This document shows, in pieces, positions 54,570 to 63,495 of a stretch of DNA of 64,000 nucleotides (the first letter of the stretch is position 1; each line of letters opens with the position of its first letter). Source of the stretch: Luteibacter anthropi (GTDB taxonomy: Bacteria; Pseudomonadota; Gammaproteobacteria; Xanthomonadales; Rhodanobacteraceae). Location: assembly GCF_011759365.1 (NCBI RefSeq), contig NZ_JAARLZ010000003.1, positions 1 through 64,000 on the forward strand. Reading direction: 5' to 3'. The position numbers and the translations under genes are program-made. Below the pieces are notes generated by a model. The model saw only the letters and a list, made by a program, of their open reading frames with translations, was not told the DNA's origin and searched no databases.

Positions 54570-55010
54570 ATGACCAGCCAGCTCCCCGCCGTCGTCACCC
54601 TTCTGACCCTGCTGTTGATGTTCTACACGGTGTTTATCGTAGGCCGGGCGCGTGAACGCTATGGCATCAAGGCGCCGTCCATCTCGGGCGACCCGCAGTT
54701 CGAGCGGGCCTGGCGCGTGCAGATGAATACGCTGGAGAACGCCGTGATGTTCATTCCGGCGCTATGGCTGGCCGCGCAGTATGTGGATCCGCTGTGGGCG
54801 GGTATCGCGGGCATGATCTGGCTGGCCGGGCGCCTGTGGTATGCCCTGGCCTATCTGCGCGATGCGACCCGTCGCGGGCCGGGGTATCTCGTTTCCATGG
54901 TGGCCTGGGGCGCGCTGATGCTGATGGCTGCCGGCGGGATCGGCATGGCGATCATGGAAAACAATTCGGCCAATGCGGCGCAGGCCGATGATGGGGCGCA
55001 GGGCGAGTAG
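54570..55010 (+). CDS. MAPEG-family membrane protein
   Basis: The 146-residue product has four hydrophobic helices and the MAPEG motif RVQMNTLENAVMFIPALWLA. Family members conjugate glutathione or handle lipid mediators in eukaryotes; the bacterial role is unclear. It is divergent from the YpfJ-like gene. Confidence 0.82.
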   Translation: MTSQLPAVVTLLTLLLMFYTVFIVGRARERYGIKAPSISGDPQFERAWRVQMNTLENAVMFIPALWLAAQYVDPLWAGIAGMIWLAGRLWYALAYLRDATRRGPGYLVSMVAWGALMLMAAGGIGMAIMENNSANAAQADDGAQGE

Positions 55011-55057
55011 GCGTATTCCGTTGGGGTGTTGCGTAGCAGGCAACGCATCGCCCTGAT

Positions 55058-55123
55058 CGGTCGCGCGCAAGGCGCGCTCCTACATGCAGCTGCCCTGTAG
55101 GAGCGCGCCTGCGCGCGACCGGT
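55058..55123. repeat. REP pair, outward-facing
   Basis: An inverted REP (55058-55083) comes before a forward REP (55097-55123), separated by only 13 bases. They lie between convergent genes. Confidence 0.88.
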
Positions 55124-55164
55124 TATCGCGAGGAAGGGGGGCAAATGGAAGCCGGTGCCCGACC

Positions 55165-56739
55165 TCAATCTTCGTCCGAAGGCAGCGCCAGCACGCGTAC
55201 GCGCTGGATGCGTGCACCGTCCATCGCCGTGACCTCGAACGAGAGGTTGTCGGTCTCGAAACGATCGCCCACGCCCGGCAGGCGGCCGAGTCGCTGAAGG
55301 ACGAAGCCGGCCAGCGTGGAGAAGTTGCCTTCGGCCGCGCCCGGCAGGCGACGGCCCAGCAGGTGTTCCGCGCGGCGAGCGTCGAGGCTCGCATCCAGTA
55401 GCCAGGCGCCGTCCGCTTCGCTCACCGCTGACGGGTCGCCATCGTGATTCTCGTCGGGGAATTCGCCTGCGATGGTTTCCAGTACGTCGGCCGGGGTGAC
55501 CAGGCCGAGGATGCTGCCGTATTCATCCACCACCAGCGCCACCTGCAACGGTGCCCGGCGGAACTCGTCGATGAGGCGCAGCACGCTCAGGGACTCCAGC
55601 ACCGTGATGGGCTTGCGCACCACCGTCTCGTGCAGGCGGCCGTGGTCGCTGAGGCTGGCGAGCAGGTCGCGGGAGGACACCAGGCCCACTAGGTCGTCCA
55701 GGTCGCCGTCGGCCACCAGCATCCAGTGATGGGGCGATTCGCGGGCTTCTTCGAGCAGGTTGCCGATATCGTCGGACGGATCGATCCAGACGATTTCGGT
55801 ACGAGGGGTCATGATGGAGCGCACATGGCGCTGTGACAGGTCGAGTACGCCCTGCACCATTTCCAGTTCGTCCTTGCCGAACACGGCCATCTCGGTGGAC
55901 TCGGCCGGCGTGCTGGCCTTGCCGTTGCTCTCGCCTTCGTCATCCGGCGTGCCACCCAGGAGGCGCAGCACGGCCTTGGCCGTGCGGTCGCGCATGAGGC
56001 GGCCACCCACCAGCAGCGAGCGGCGGCGATTGCGGCGCATGGTCTGGTTGAAGGCCTCGATCATGATCGAGAAGCCAATCGCGGCGTAGAGATAGCCCTT
56101 GGGAATATGGAACCCGAAGCCTTCGGCAATGAGGCTGAAGCCGATCATCAGCAGGAACGACAGGCACAGGATGACCACGGTGGGCCGCGCGTTGACGAAG
56201 CTGGTGAGCGGCTTGCTGGCCGTGATCATGAGGCCCATGGCGATCACGACGCCGATCATCATGATCGACAGGTGATCGACCATGCCCACGGCGGTGATCA
56301 CGGAGTCGAGCGAGAACACCGCATCGAGGATCACGATCTGCATCACCGTGAGCCAGAAGCTGCCCTTGCGGGCGCCCTTGCCCTCGTGATCGTCACTGGC
56401 CTCAAGCCGCTCGTGCAGTTCCAGCGTGGCCTTGAACAACAGGAAGGCGCCGCCGATCACGAGGATCACGTCGCGCCAGGACATGTCGAAGCCGTTCCAG
56501 TCGAACAGCGGCTTGGTGAGGGTGACCAGCCAGGACATGGCGGCCAGCAGGCCCAGGCGCATGAGCAGCGCGAGGCCGAGGCCCACGAGGCGCGCGTGGT
56601 CGCGCTGGCGGGCGGGGAGCTTGTCGGCGAGGATCGCGACGAAGACGAGGTTGTCGATACCGAGGACGATCTCCAGCACGATCAGCGTGAGGAGTCCCGC
56701 CCAGGCGGATGGGTCGGCTAGCCAGTCGAATGCGAACAT
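55165..56739 (-). CDS. TerC-family membrane protein fused to CBS and CorC domains
   Basis: The 524-residue product has an N-terminal TerC domain of about seven helices with conserved acidic motifs ([29 protein letters not shown]). Two CBS domains follow (about 305-420; [30 protein letters not shown]), then a C-terminal transporter-associated CorC_HlyC domain. This arrangement is known for YoaE/YegH-type proteins. TerC proteins are linked to metal (manganese, calcium) export; the acidic intramembrane residues fit that. No riboswitch of the yybP-ykoY type is visible upstream. Confidence 0.9.
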   Translation of the reverse strand: MFAFDWLADPSAWAGLLTLIVLEIVLGIDNLVFVAILADKLPARQRDHARLVGLGLALLMRLGLLAAMSWLVTLTKPLFDWNGFDMSWRDVILVIGGAFLLFKATLELHERLEASDDHEGKGARKGSFWLTVMQIVILDAVFSLDSVITAVGMVDHLSIMMIGVVIAMGLMITASKPLTSFVNARPTVVILCLSFLLMIGFSLIAEGFGFHIPKGYLYAAIGFSIMIEAFNQTMRRNRRRSLLVGGRLMRDRTAKAVLRLLGGTPDDEGESNGKASTPAESTEMAVFGKDELEMVQGVLDLSQRHVRSIMTPRTEIVWIDPSDDIGNLLEEARESPHHWMLVADGDLDDLVGLVSSRDLLASLSDHGRLHETVVRKPITVLESLSVLRLIDEFRRAPLQVALVVDEYGSILGLVTPADVLETIAGEFPDENHDGDPSAVSEADGAWLLDASLDARRAEHLLGRRLPGAAEGNFSTLAGFVLQRLGRLPGVGDRFETDNLSFEVTAMDGARIQRVRVLALPSDED

Positions 56740-56859
56740 GGGTCGGCGCGTCGGCGCCCGTTTTCCTCCAGAAGGGACGAAACACTATACAGGGCCTGCG
56801 TGACGGTCTGTGCCACAAGCGCCATTGCAAGCCCGATGCGCGGTCGGCTACGGTGCCGC

Positions 56860-57633
56860 ATGCCTCACGATACCGTGCCCCTCGACGCCCCCACCAGCGA
56901 CCTCTCCCGCCCGATGCCTGCGCGTACACCCGGGTTGCCGGAAACCCTGGCCTGCATCCTCGCCTACTTCGTACTGCAGTTCGGCTTCGGCGGCATCTTC
57001 GGCATGATTTCCCAGCTGCTTACCAGGGCCTTCCCCGACGGCGTGCCGGCCTATCCGGACCGGATCATCGTGGTGGTGATGCTCACCCTGTGCTGTGCGG
57101 CCACCATCACGGTGGCCTTCCTCATGCGACGGTGGGGCGCGGCGCGCGCCGAGGGAGGTGCCGGCGGCCTGGGCTTCACCCACCCCCAGGGCAGGCACAT
57201 CGCCACGGCCACCATCCTGGGGCTGGCCGCGCCTCTGCTCGGGGGCCTGCTCACCCAGTTTCTCGCCGGCAACCACGAGGTCACCCAGTCGGTGGCCGAT
57301 ATCGCCGGGAAGGCACACCTGGGCATGCGTATCGCGCTACTGCCCGTCGTGGTGCTCGTGGGGCCCCTGGTGGAGGAGGTGCTGTTCCGGGGTGCCCTGC
57401 TCTCTGCGTTGAGAACACGGCTGGGCGATGGCTGGGCCATCGCGCTTTCATCACTCATATTCGGCCTTGTACACCTGCCCGACCTCGCCTGGCTCTGGTA
57501 CGCCGTGCCCAATCTGGTCCTGGTGGGTGTCTTCTGCGCCTGGCTGCGAGTGCGCAGCCGTTCGATCTGGCCGGCTTTCGTGGTGCATGCGGTGAACAAC
57601 TCGCTGGCCACGGTCGGCTGGTTCATCCGCTAG
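56860..57633 (+). CDS. CPBP-family intramembrane metalloprotease
   Basis: The 257-residue product has about seven hydrophobic helices and the CPBP (Abi) motifs EEVLFRG, SSLIFGLVHL and FVVHAVNNSLA. These Glu and His residues form the proposed active site of Rce1-like intramembrane proteases. Its role is unknown; some members give immunity to bacteriocins, which is worth noting given the lanthipeptide locus 43 kb away, but distance argues against a direct link. The start is uncertain (56836 or 56860). Its stop overlaps the convergent gene's stop by three bases. Confidence 0.82.
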   Translation: MPHDTVPLDAPTSDLSRPMPARTPGLPETLACILAYFVLQFGFGGIFGMISQLLTRAFPDGVPAYPDRIIVVVMLTLCCAATITVAFLMRRWGAARAEGGAGGLGFTHPQGRHIATATILGLAAPLLGGLLTQFLAGNHEVTQSVADIAGKAHLGMRIALLPVVVLVGPLVEEVLFRGALLSALRTRLGDGWAIALSSLIFGLVHLPDLAWLWYAVPNLVLVGVFCAWLRVRSRSIWPAFVVHAVNNSLATVGWFIR

Positions 57634-58226
57634 AAGGTTTCCAGTGCCGCCACCTGCCGGGCCAGCCGCGGGCCGGCGTAGCACTGCGAGCCCACTGGCA
57701 GCAGGCCCACCTCCGAGAACGCGGCGCGATAGAACTTCGCCGGACGCGCATGGAAGCCCTCCCGATCGCCGCCGGGGTCGTCTTCACGGGTATACGCCTC
57801 AAGAAAGGCCACGCCTTCCAGCATCTCGCCGATGCCGGTGAGCCCGGCGCGGATCTCGGCCGGTTTCAGGTAATGCAGCACGTCGGTGCACACGATCAGG
57901 TCGAACCGGGTATCGAAACGCAGTTCGGCGAGCTGGCCGAAACGGGCGTAACCGATGTTGCGGCTGCGCCCGTAGCGGGCCACGGCGTATTCGCTGGCCT
58001 CCAGGCCCCGGTAGGCGATGCCGGGGCGCAGGCGGCGCAGCTCGGCACGCCAGGGTGCCTCGCCGCAGCCGATATCGAGCACGTTGCGCACCGGATGGCC
58101 CAGGTAGAACTCGGCCTGCCCCACCACCATCGCCACCTTGCGGCGCAATTCGGCCGGTGAGCGCACGGCATGCTCCGTGCTGCGGTACCACTTGTCGAAA
58201 TAGGCCTGGTCGTAGGTCTTGGACAT
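57630..58226 (-). CDS. class I S-adenosylmethionine methyltransferase
   Basis: The 198-residue product has VLDIGCGEAPWRAELRRL (SAM-binding loop) and LIVCTDVLHYLKPAEIRAG. It is unrelated in detail to the 47.2 kb methyltransferase. AAGGG lies upstream of the ATG at 58226; a longer frame exists but lacks homology. The substrate is unknown. Confidence 0.82.
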   Translation of the reverse strand: MSKTYDQAYFDKWYRSTEHAVRSPAELRRKVAMVVGQAEFYLGHPVRNVLDIGCGEAPWRAELRRLRPGIAYRGLEASEYAVARYGRSRNIGYARFGQLAELRFDTRFDLIVCTDVLHYLKPAEIRAGLTGIGEMLEGVAFLEAYTREDDPGGDREGFHARPAKFYRAAFSEVGLLPVGSQCYAGPRLARQVAALETF

Positions 58227-58326
58227 GTCGTGCCGCCCTTGGAAAACGCCCATGTTAGCGGGGCCTACACCTCGGGCATACATGTCCGGTCGCAGCATCG
58301 TGCGGTATCGATGCAAGGAGACCCCC

Positions 58327-58623
58327 ATGCCCCTCATCCGCCTGCGCATTACCGGTGACCGTGACATCTTCGACGACGTGGTCAACGCCATCCACGGTAT
58401 CGACAACGTGGAGCGTGTCGAGGAGATCGACGATTTCATGAGCGACTTCCGCGACGATTCCAGTTCGCAGAACCTGTCGGACGACATGAGTTCGCGCGCC
58501 TATACGGTGGAAGTGGAGGCGCCAAAGAATCGCCTGGAGCGCGTGCGTGAAATCGCCGAGGAAGCCGCCGGCTCGCGCGAGGCAACGATCGAATTCGTCG
58601 ACGAAGACGAATTCCAGAACTAA
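58327..58623 (+). CDS. small acidic protein of unknown function
   Basis: The 98-residue product is strongly acidic (many Asp and Glu), with RLRITGDRDIFDDVVNAI resembling an ACT-like or ferredoxin-like alpha-beta start. It has no membrane segment. AAGGAG precedes the ATG at ideal spacing, so translation is likely strong. I do not recognise a family. Confidence 0.75.
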   Translation: MPLIRLRITGDRDIFDDVVNAIHGIDNVERVEEIDDFMSDFRDDSSSQNLSDDMSSRAYTVEVEAPKNRLERVREIAEEAAGSREATIEFVDEDEFQN

Positions 58624-58632
58624 CCCTCTCCC

Positions 58633-58704
58633 TGTAGGAGCGCGCCTCGCGCGCGACCGGATATGCCATACCGCCTCCCGGTCGCGCGCGAGGCGCGCTC
58701 CTAC
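58633..58704. repeat. REP pair
   Basis: A forward REP (58633-58660) and an inverted REP (58679-58704) with a short inner loop lie directly after the small acidic protein gene. Confidence 0.9.
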
Positions 58705-58800
58705 AGGTGTTTGCATTCGCAAGTTCCGGCGGTCAGCCGGAAGTAAAACAGCGGCCCCTGACTCCGTTTAAGGTAGTGACGCGCCTTCAACGGAGGTCCC

Positions 58801-60309
58801 ATGCGCCCGCTCGCCGCCGCCCTACTGATCGCCCTGCTTCCCCTGCCCGCGATCGCTGCGGACGAACCCCTGTCGAAGGAGGACGCCGCCTGGCTCGACC
58901 GGGTGACCTTTGGTATCGATACGGCCACCGTCGCCAGCTTCCGCGACCTGGGCAGGCGCCGCTTCCTGGATCACCAGTTGCATCCGCGTGACGACGCCCT
59001 GCCCGCCGAGGTCGCCCAGCAGATCGCCGGCTTCGACGTGATGAAGACGCCACCCGCCACGATGATGGCGCAGATGCGCGACCAGTATCGCGACATCAAC
59101 CAGATGCCCGACGGCGATGCCAAGCAGGAAGCACGCAAGGCCTTGCAGAAACAAGGCAACGATTACGCACAGGAAGCCCAGTCCGCCGAACTGCTGCATG
59201 CCATCTACGACGAAAACCAGCTGCGCGAGCAGCTTGTCTGGTTCTGGATGAATCACTTCAGCGTGTTCAAGGACAAGGGCCGCGTGCGCTGGCTCGTTGC
59301 CGACTACGCACAGAACACCATCCGGCCGCATGCACTGGGCAAGTTCCGCGACCTGGTGATGGCCACGCTGAAAAGCCCGGCGATGCTGGAGTACCTCGAC
59401 AACGCACAGAACGCCCGCGACAAGATCAACGAGAACTACGCCCGCGAGCTGATGGAGCTGCATACGCTGGGCGTCAACAGCGGTTACACGCAGGCCGACG
59501 TGCAAAGCCTCGCGCATATCCTCACCGGCGTGGGCGTGAATTTCGACGGGCAGCCGCGCAAGTTCCGTCCTGACATGCAGCGCTACTACGTGCAGGAAGG
59601 CGTGTTCGAGTTCAACCCGAACCGGCACGATTTCGGTGACCAGGTGTTGCTGGGCAAGAACATCTCCGGTGGCGGCTTCGACGAGGTGGAGAAGGCCGTC
59701 GATCTCATCGTCAGCCAGCCGGCCTGCGCGAACTTCATCTCGACCAAGCTGGCAAAGTATTTCGTTTCCGATAATCCGCCGCCCTCGCTCATCAAGGCCA
59801 TGGCGAAGACCTTCCGGCGCAGCGACGGCGATATCGCCGAGGTGATGAAAACCATGCTCACCTCGAAGGAATTCACCGCCTCGCTGGGCCAGCGCTACAA
59901 GGACCCGACGCAGTTCCTCGTGTCCACGATGCGCCTGGCCTACGACGGCAAACCCGTGCCGAATCCCCGCCCGCTGGTGAACTGGATCAACCAGCTCGGC
60001 CAGGCCCCCTTCGGACGCATCACACCCGATGGCTGGCCCGTTGCCGATGCAGAATGGTCCAGTTCGGGGCAGCTGGCGAAGCGCTTTGAGATCGCGCGCG
60101 CCATCGGCAGTGGTGCGAACCACCTGTTCGACCTGGACGAAGAAGGCAAGCGCCAGCGCGGCGGTTTCCCGCAGCTCACCACGCCCACGTATTACGCCGT
60201 CATCGATCCCTATCTCGGCCCAAAGACGCGTGATGCGCTTTCGCAGGCCACCTCGCAGCAGGAATGGAACACATTCCTGCTCTCCTCCCCCGAATTCAAC
60301 AACCGCTGA
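58801..60309 (+). CDS. DUF1800 domain protein
   Basis: The 502-residue product has a signal peptide (about residues 1-20, ending AIAA) and DUF1800 motifs: LVWFWMNHFSVF, NYARELMELHTLGV, and GRITPDGWPVADAEW. The family is always paired with DUF1501 genes, as here (gap eight bases). The biochemical role is not established; the proteins are exported. GGAGGT precedes the start. Confidence 0.88.
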   Translation: MRPLAAALLIALLPLPAIAADEPLSKEDAAWLDRVTFGIDTATVASFRDLGRRRFLDHQLHPRDDALPAEVAQQIAGFDVMKTPPATMMAQMRDQYRDINQMPDGDAKQEARKALQKQGNDYAQEAQSAELLHAIYDENQLREQLVWFWMNHFSVFKDKGRVRWLVADYAQNTIRPHALGKFRDLVMATLKSPAMLEYLDNAQNARDKINENYARELMELHTLGVNSGYTQADVQSLAHILTGVGVNFDGQPRKFRPDMQRYYVQEGVFEFNPNRHDFGDQVLLGKNISGGGFDEVEKAVDLIVSQPACANFISTKLAKYFVSDNPPPSLIKAMAKTFRRSDGDIAEVMKTMLTSKEFTASLGQRYKDPTQFLVSTMRLAYDGKPVPNPRPLVNWINQLGQAPFGRITPDGWPVADAEWSSSGQLAKRFEIARAIGSGANHLFDLDEEGKRQRGGFPQLTTPTYYAVIDPYLGPKTRDALSQATSQQEWNTFLLSSPEFNNR

Positions 60310-60317
60310 GGTTCGCC

Positions 60318-61508
60318 ATGGACCGCCGCCAGTTCCTCCTGACGCTCGCCGCCACCGTCCCTGCCCTCACCCTTGGCGGCAAGGTGTTCGCCGCACCGGC
60401 GAACACCCCACGCTTCCTGCTTGTGTTCCTGCGCGGCGGCTACGATTCGAACAACCTGCTGGTGCCGTATTCGAGCGATTTCTACTACGAATCGCGGCCC
60501 AGCATCGCGCTGGCCAGGCCAGACCCCGCCAATCCGAAGTCCGTACGCGCCCTGGATGCCAACTGGGGCATGGCGCCCGTGCTGACCGGATCGATGGGAC
60601 CGCTATGGGACAAGCGCCAGCTCGCCTTCGTACCCTTCGCCGGCACCGACGATCTGTCACGCAGCCACTTCGAAACCCAGGACAACATCGAATCCGGCGA
60701 AACGGGCGATGCGCGCAGTTATGCATCGGGATTCATGGGACGGCTTGCCGATGTCCTTCGCGGCTCCACGCCCATCGCTTTCACCGATGCGCTCCCGCTG
60801 TCGTTCCGTGGGGCCAGCGACGTGCCCAATGTCTCGCTGAAAAACGGCGGCAAGGCGGTGTTCGACGACCGCCAGTCGAAGATTCTCGCCGACATGTATA
60901 CGGGCACGCCGTTGCATGCGGCCGCCACGGAAGGCCTGCAACTGCGCCAGCAGGTGGCCATGGATCTCCAGAACGAAATGGTCGCCGCCAGCCGCGGCGC
61001 GGTGAACGCGCGCGGTTTCGCGCAGCAGGGCCAGCGCATGGCAACCCTGATGCGCGACCGTTTCCGCCTGGGTTTCGTCGACGTGGGTGGCTGGGATACC
61101 CACGTGAACCAGGGCGGTGCCGAAGGCCAGCTCGCCAGCAACCTCGACAACCTGGGCCAGGGCCTGGCCGCATTCGCCGACGGACTGGGTGATACCGAAT
61201 GGAACAACACCGTGGTCGTGGTGGTGTCCGAGTTCGGCCGCACCTTCCGCGAAAACGGCAACAAGGGCACTGACCACGGCCATGGCACCACCTACTGGGT
61301 GCTGGGCGGAAAGGTCCACGGCGGCCGCATCGCCGGCCAGCAGGTAGCGGTAAACGCCGCCAACCTGCTGCAGAACCGCGACTACCCCGTGCTCAACAAC
61401 TACCGCGATGTTCTGGGTGGCCTCATGCAACGCATGTACGGCCTCTCGCAAGCCGACCTCGCCAAGGTCTTCCCCGGCGCCCGCCCCCGCGACCTCTCGC
61501 TGGTATAG
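60318..61508 (+). CDS. DUF1501 domain protein, probable Tat substrate
   Basis: The 396-residue product begins MDRRQFLLTLAATVPALTLG, a twin-arginine-type signal, and shows the sulfatase-like DUF1501 blocks VFLRGGYDSNNLLVP, VDVGGWDTHVNQGG and VVVVSEFGRTFRENG with conserved Asp and His residues. It is eight bases after the DUF1800 gene, forming the standard pair. The folded protein is probably exported by Tat. The function is unknown. Confidence 0.88.
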   Translation: MDRRQFLLTLAATVPALTLGGKVFAAPANTPRFLLVFLRGGYDSNNLLVPYSSDFYYESRPSIALARPDPANPKSVRALDANWGMAPVLTGSMGPLWDKRQLAFVPFAGTDDLSRSHFETQDNIESGETGDARSYASGFMGRLADVLRGSTPIAFTDALPLSFRGASDVPNVSLKNGGKAVFDDRQSKILADMYTGTPLHAAATEGLQLRQQVAMDLQNEMVAASRGAVNARGFAQQGQRMATLMRDRFRLGFVDVGGWDTHVNQGGAEGQLASNLDNLGQGLAAFADGLGDTEWNNTVVVVVSEFGRTFRENGNKGTDHGHGTTYWVLGGKVHGGRIAGQQVAVNAANLLQNRDYPVLNNYRDVLGGLMQRMYGLSQADLAKVFPGARPRDLSLV

Positions 61509-61519
61509 CCAAGCCCCCT

Positions 61520-61595
61520 GTAGGAGCGCGCCTCGCGCGCGACAGCTTTATTGAACGCTTTTCGAAAAGCTGTCGCGCGCAAGGCGCGCTCCTAC
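61520..61595. repeat. REP pair with compensating base changes
   Basis: The forward REP (61520-61545) ends GACAGCTTT instead of GACCGG, and the inverted REP (61569-61595) begins AAAGCTGTC. Both arms changed together, so pairing is preserved. It lies between the DUF1501 gene and the GH15 gene. Confidence 0.88.
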
Positions 61596-61606
61596 AGGGT
61601 GGCCTG

Positions 61607-63403
61607 TCAGGGTTGCCAGATCTGGCCTTCCGGGTGGGAGAGCTGGCGGTCGAGGTAGTACGCGGCGCTGATGAAGGCCAGGTGGGTCAGCGCTTGTGGG
61701 AAGTTGCCCAGCGGCTCGCCGCGATGGCTCAGTTCCTCGGAAAACAGGCCAAGATGATTCGAGTACAGCACCCCGCGCGCCATGATCTCGCGCGCTTCGT
61801 GAAGGCGCCCCGCCCGCGCCAGGCATTCCACGTACCAGAAGGTGCAGGTGGTGAACGCACCCTCCCCGCCTTCCAGGCCATCCGCATTGCGGTAACGGAA
61901 TACCAGGCCATCGTCGGTGAGCTGCTCACGGATGGCGTCCAGTGTGGCAAGCCATACCGGATCGGTGGCCGAAACGAACCGCACCAGCGGCATCATCAGC
62001 AAGGCCGCATCCAGGTCGGTACCACCGCGGGTCTGCACGAAGTAACCGTGCTCCGGATGACGGAAGTTCGCCCAGATATCCTCGGCGATACGATCGCGCT
62101 CGGCCGCCCATTCCACCACCGGCCCGGGTAACGAGCGCTTGCCGGCGAGCCGTACCGTGCGATCCAGCGCCACCCAGCACATGAGCCTTGAGTGCAGGAA
62201 ATGTCGTGGCTTGTCGCGGATTTCCCAGATACCTTCGTCAGCGTCGCCCCAGTGCCGCGACACGTGATCCACCATGCGCCGCACATGTCGCCAGCTTTCG
62301 TGGCTGATCGCCGTGCCGTACTTGTTGGAGAGGTAGATGCTGTCCATCAGCTCGCCGAAGATATCGAGCTGGGTCTGGGTGCGTGCGGCATTGCCCACGC
62401 GTACGGGCTTCGAATGCGCGTAGCCCGCGAGATGATCCAGTGTGGATTCCTGCTTCGCTTCCCCGCCATCGAGCGCATACATGATGTGCAGCGCCGAGTG
62501 CTTGCCCAGCGCCATCACGCGGTCTTCGGCCCAGCGGCGGAAATGCTCGGCTTCCTCCACGTATCCCAAACGCATGAAGGCATAGACGGTGAACGACGCG
62601 TCGCGAATCCAGGTGGCACGATAGTCCCAGTTGCGCTCCGCGCCCGTCGCCTCGGGAAGCCCGAACGTGGCCGCCGCCGCGATGGAACCATGGCGATGGG
62701 AGGTGAGCAGCTTCAGCACGAGGGCCGAACGATCCACCCGCTCGCGCCAGCGTCCCTTGTACGACGAACGACGCATCCAGCGCCGCCACGCGTCCGCCGT
62801 GGCTTCCTGCAACGCCAGGCATTCCCCGCTATCCAGTGGATCGAATGCCTCGTCGCAAAGCACGAACCAGGCGTCGTGTCCGGCTTCCAGCGAGAACCGC
62901 GCCTCGGCGTCGCCCTGCCCGATCCGCAGTGGCACGCTGGCCCCCAGGCGAACCGATTGCTTGCCCGCATGGAAGACCACCGTCTCCCCATATGCTTCGA
63001 CCTCGGGCACGAGGCGCGCATAGTCCAGCCGTGGACGGCAACGCACATGCAGGTCCACCTTGCCGCGAAGCACGCGGATGCGGCGCACGAGACTTCTGGG
63101 TACGCGTGCGGCCGCTTCGGGATGTGGCATGAAATCCGTCAGCTCGACGCTGCCCTCTTCCGCCATCCAGCGGGTGATCAGGATATTGGTCTCCGGCACA
63201 TACAACTGCATGCGGCGTGGGTTATCGAGCGAGGGTTCTACCGAGAATTCGCCACCGGTGTCCGGATCGAGCAATGCCGCGAAGATCGTCGGGCTATCCA
63301 GGTGGGGCCAGCACAGGTAATCGATGCAGCCATCGCTTGCGACCAGGGCCGCGGTATCGAGGTTACCGACAATGCCGTGTTCGCCGATCTGCCGGCCGGG
63401 CAT
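61607..63403 (-). CDS. glycoside hydrolase family 15 protein (glucoamylase/trehalase-like)
   Basis: The 598-residue cytoplasmic product has an N-terminal beta-domain (IGEHGIVGNLDTAALVASDG, LCWPHLDSPTIFAALLD) and an (alpha/alpha)6 barrel with RNWDYRATWIRDASFTVYAF (catalytic Glu region of GH15) and TCTFWYVECLARAG. Related enzymes cut trehalose or alpha-glucans. I prefer the ATG at 63403 (MPGRQIGEHG), where homology begins; the ATG at 63472 would add 23 residues. Neither has a strong ribosome-binding site. Confidence 0.88.
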   Translation of the reverse strand: MPGRQIGEHGIVGNLDTAALVASDGCIDYLCWPHLDSPTIFAALLDPDTGGEFSVEPSLDNPRRMQLYVPETNILITRWMAEEGSVELTDFMPHPEAAARVPRSLVRRIRVLRGKVDLHVRCRPRLDYARLVPEVEAYGETVVFHAGKQSVRLGASVPLRIGQGDAEARFSLEAGHDAWFVLCDEAFDPLDSGECLALQEATADAWRRWMRRSSYKGRWRERVDRSALVLKLLTSHRHGSIAAAATFGLPEATGAERNWDYRATWIRDASFTVYAFMRLGYVEEAEHFRRWAEDRVMALGKHSALHIMYALDGGEAKQESTLDHLAGYAHSKPVRVGNAARTQTQLDIFGELMDSIYLSNKYGTAISHESWRHVRRMVDHVSRHWGDADEGIWEIRDKPRHFLHSRLMCWVALDRTVRLAGKRSLPGPVVEWAAERDRIAEDIWANFRHPEHGYFVQTRGGTDLDAALLMMPLVRFVSATDPVWLATLDAIREQLTDDGLVFRYRNADGLEGGEGAFTTCTFWYVECLARAGRLHEAREIMARGVLYSNHLGLFSEELSHRGEPLGNFPQALTHLAFISAAYYLDRQLSHPEGQIWQP

Positions 63404-63495
63404 GGGATTTTCGCGTTTCGACACGCGGCTCTCCGCCGTGGGGACGATGAGCCTACGAATGCCATGCGTCATGTGAAGGGGGTGCCGAGGGCGCT

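Noticed and set aside
56740-56860. yybP-ykoY manganese riboswitch upstream of the TerC-type gene
   Set aside because: The leader is short and I find no paired helices or conserved loop of that class.
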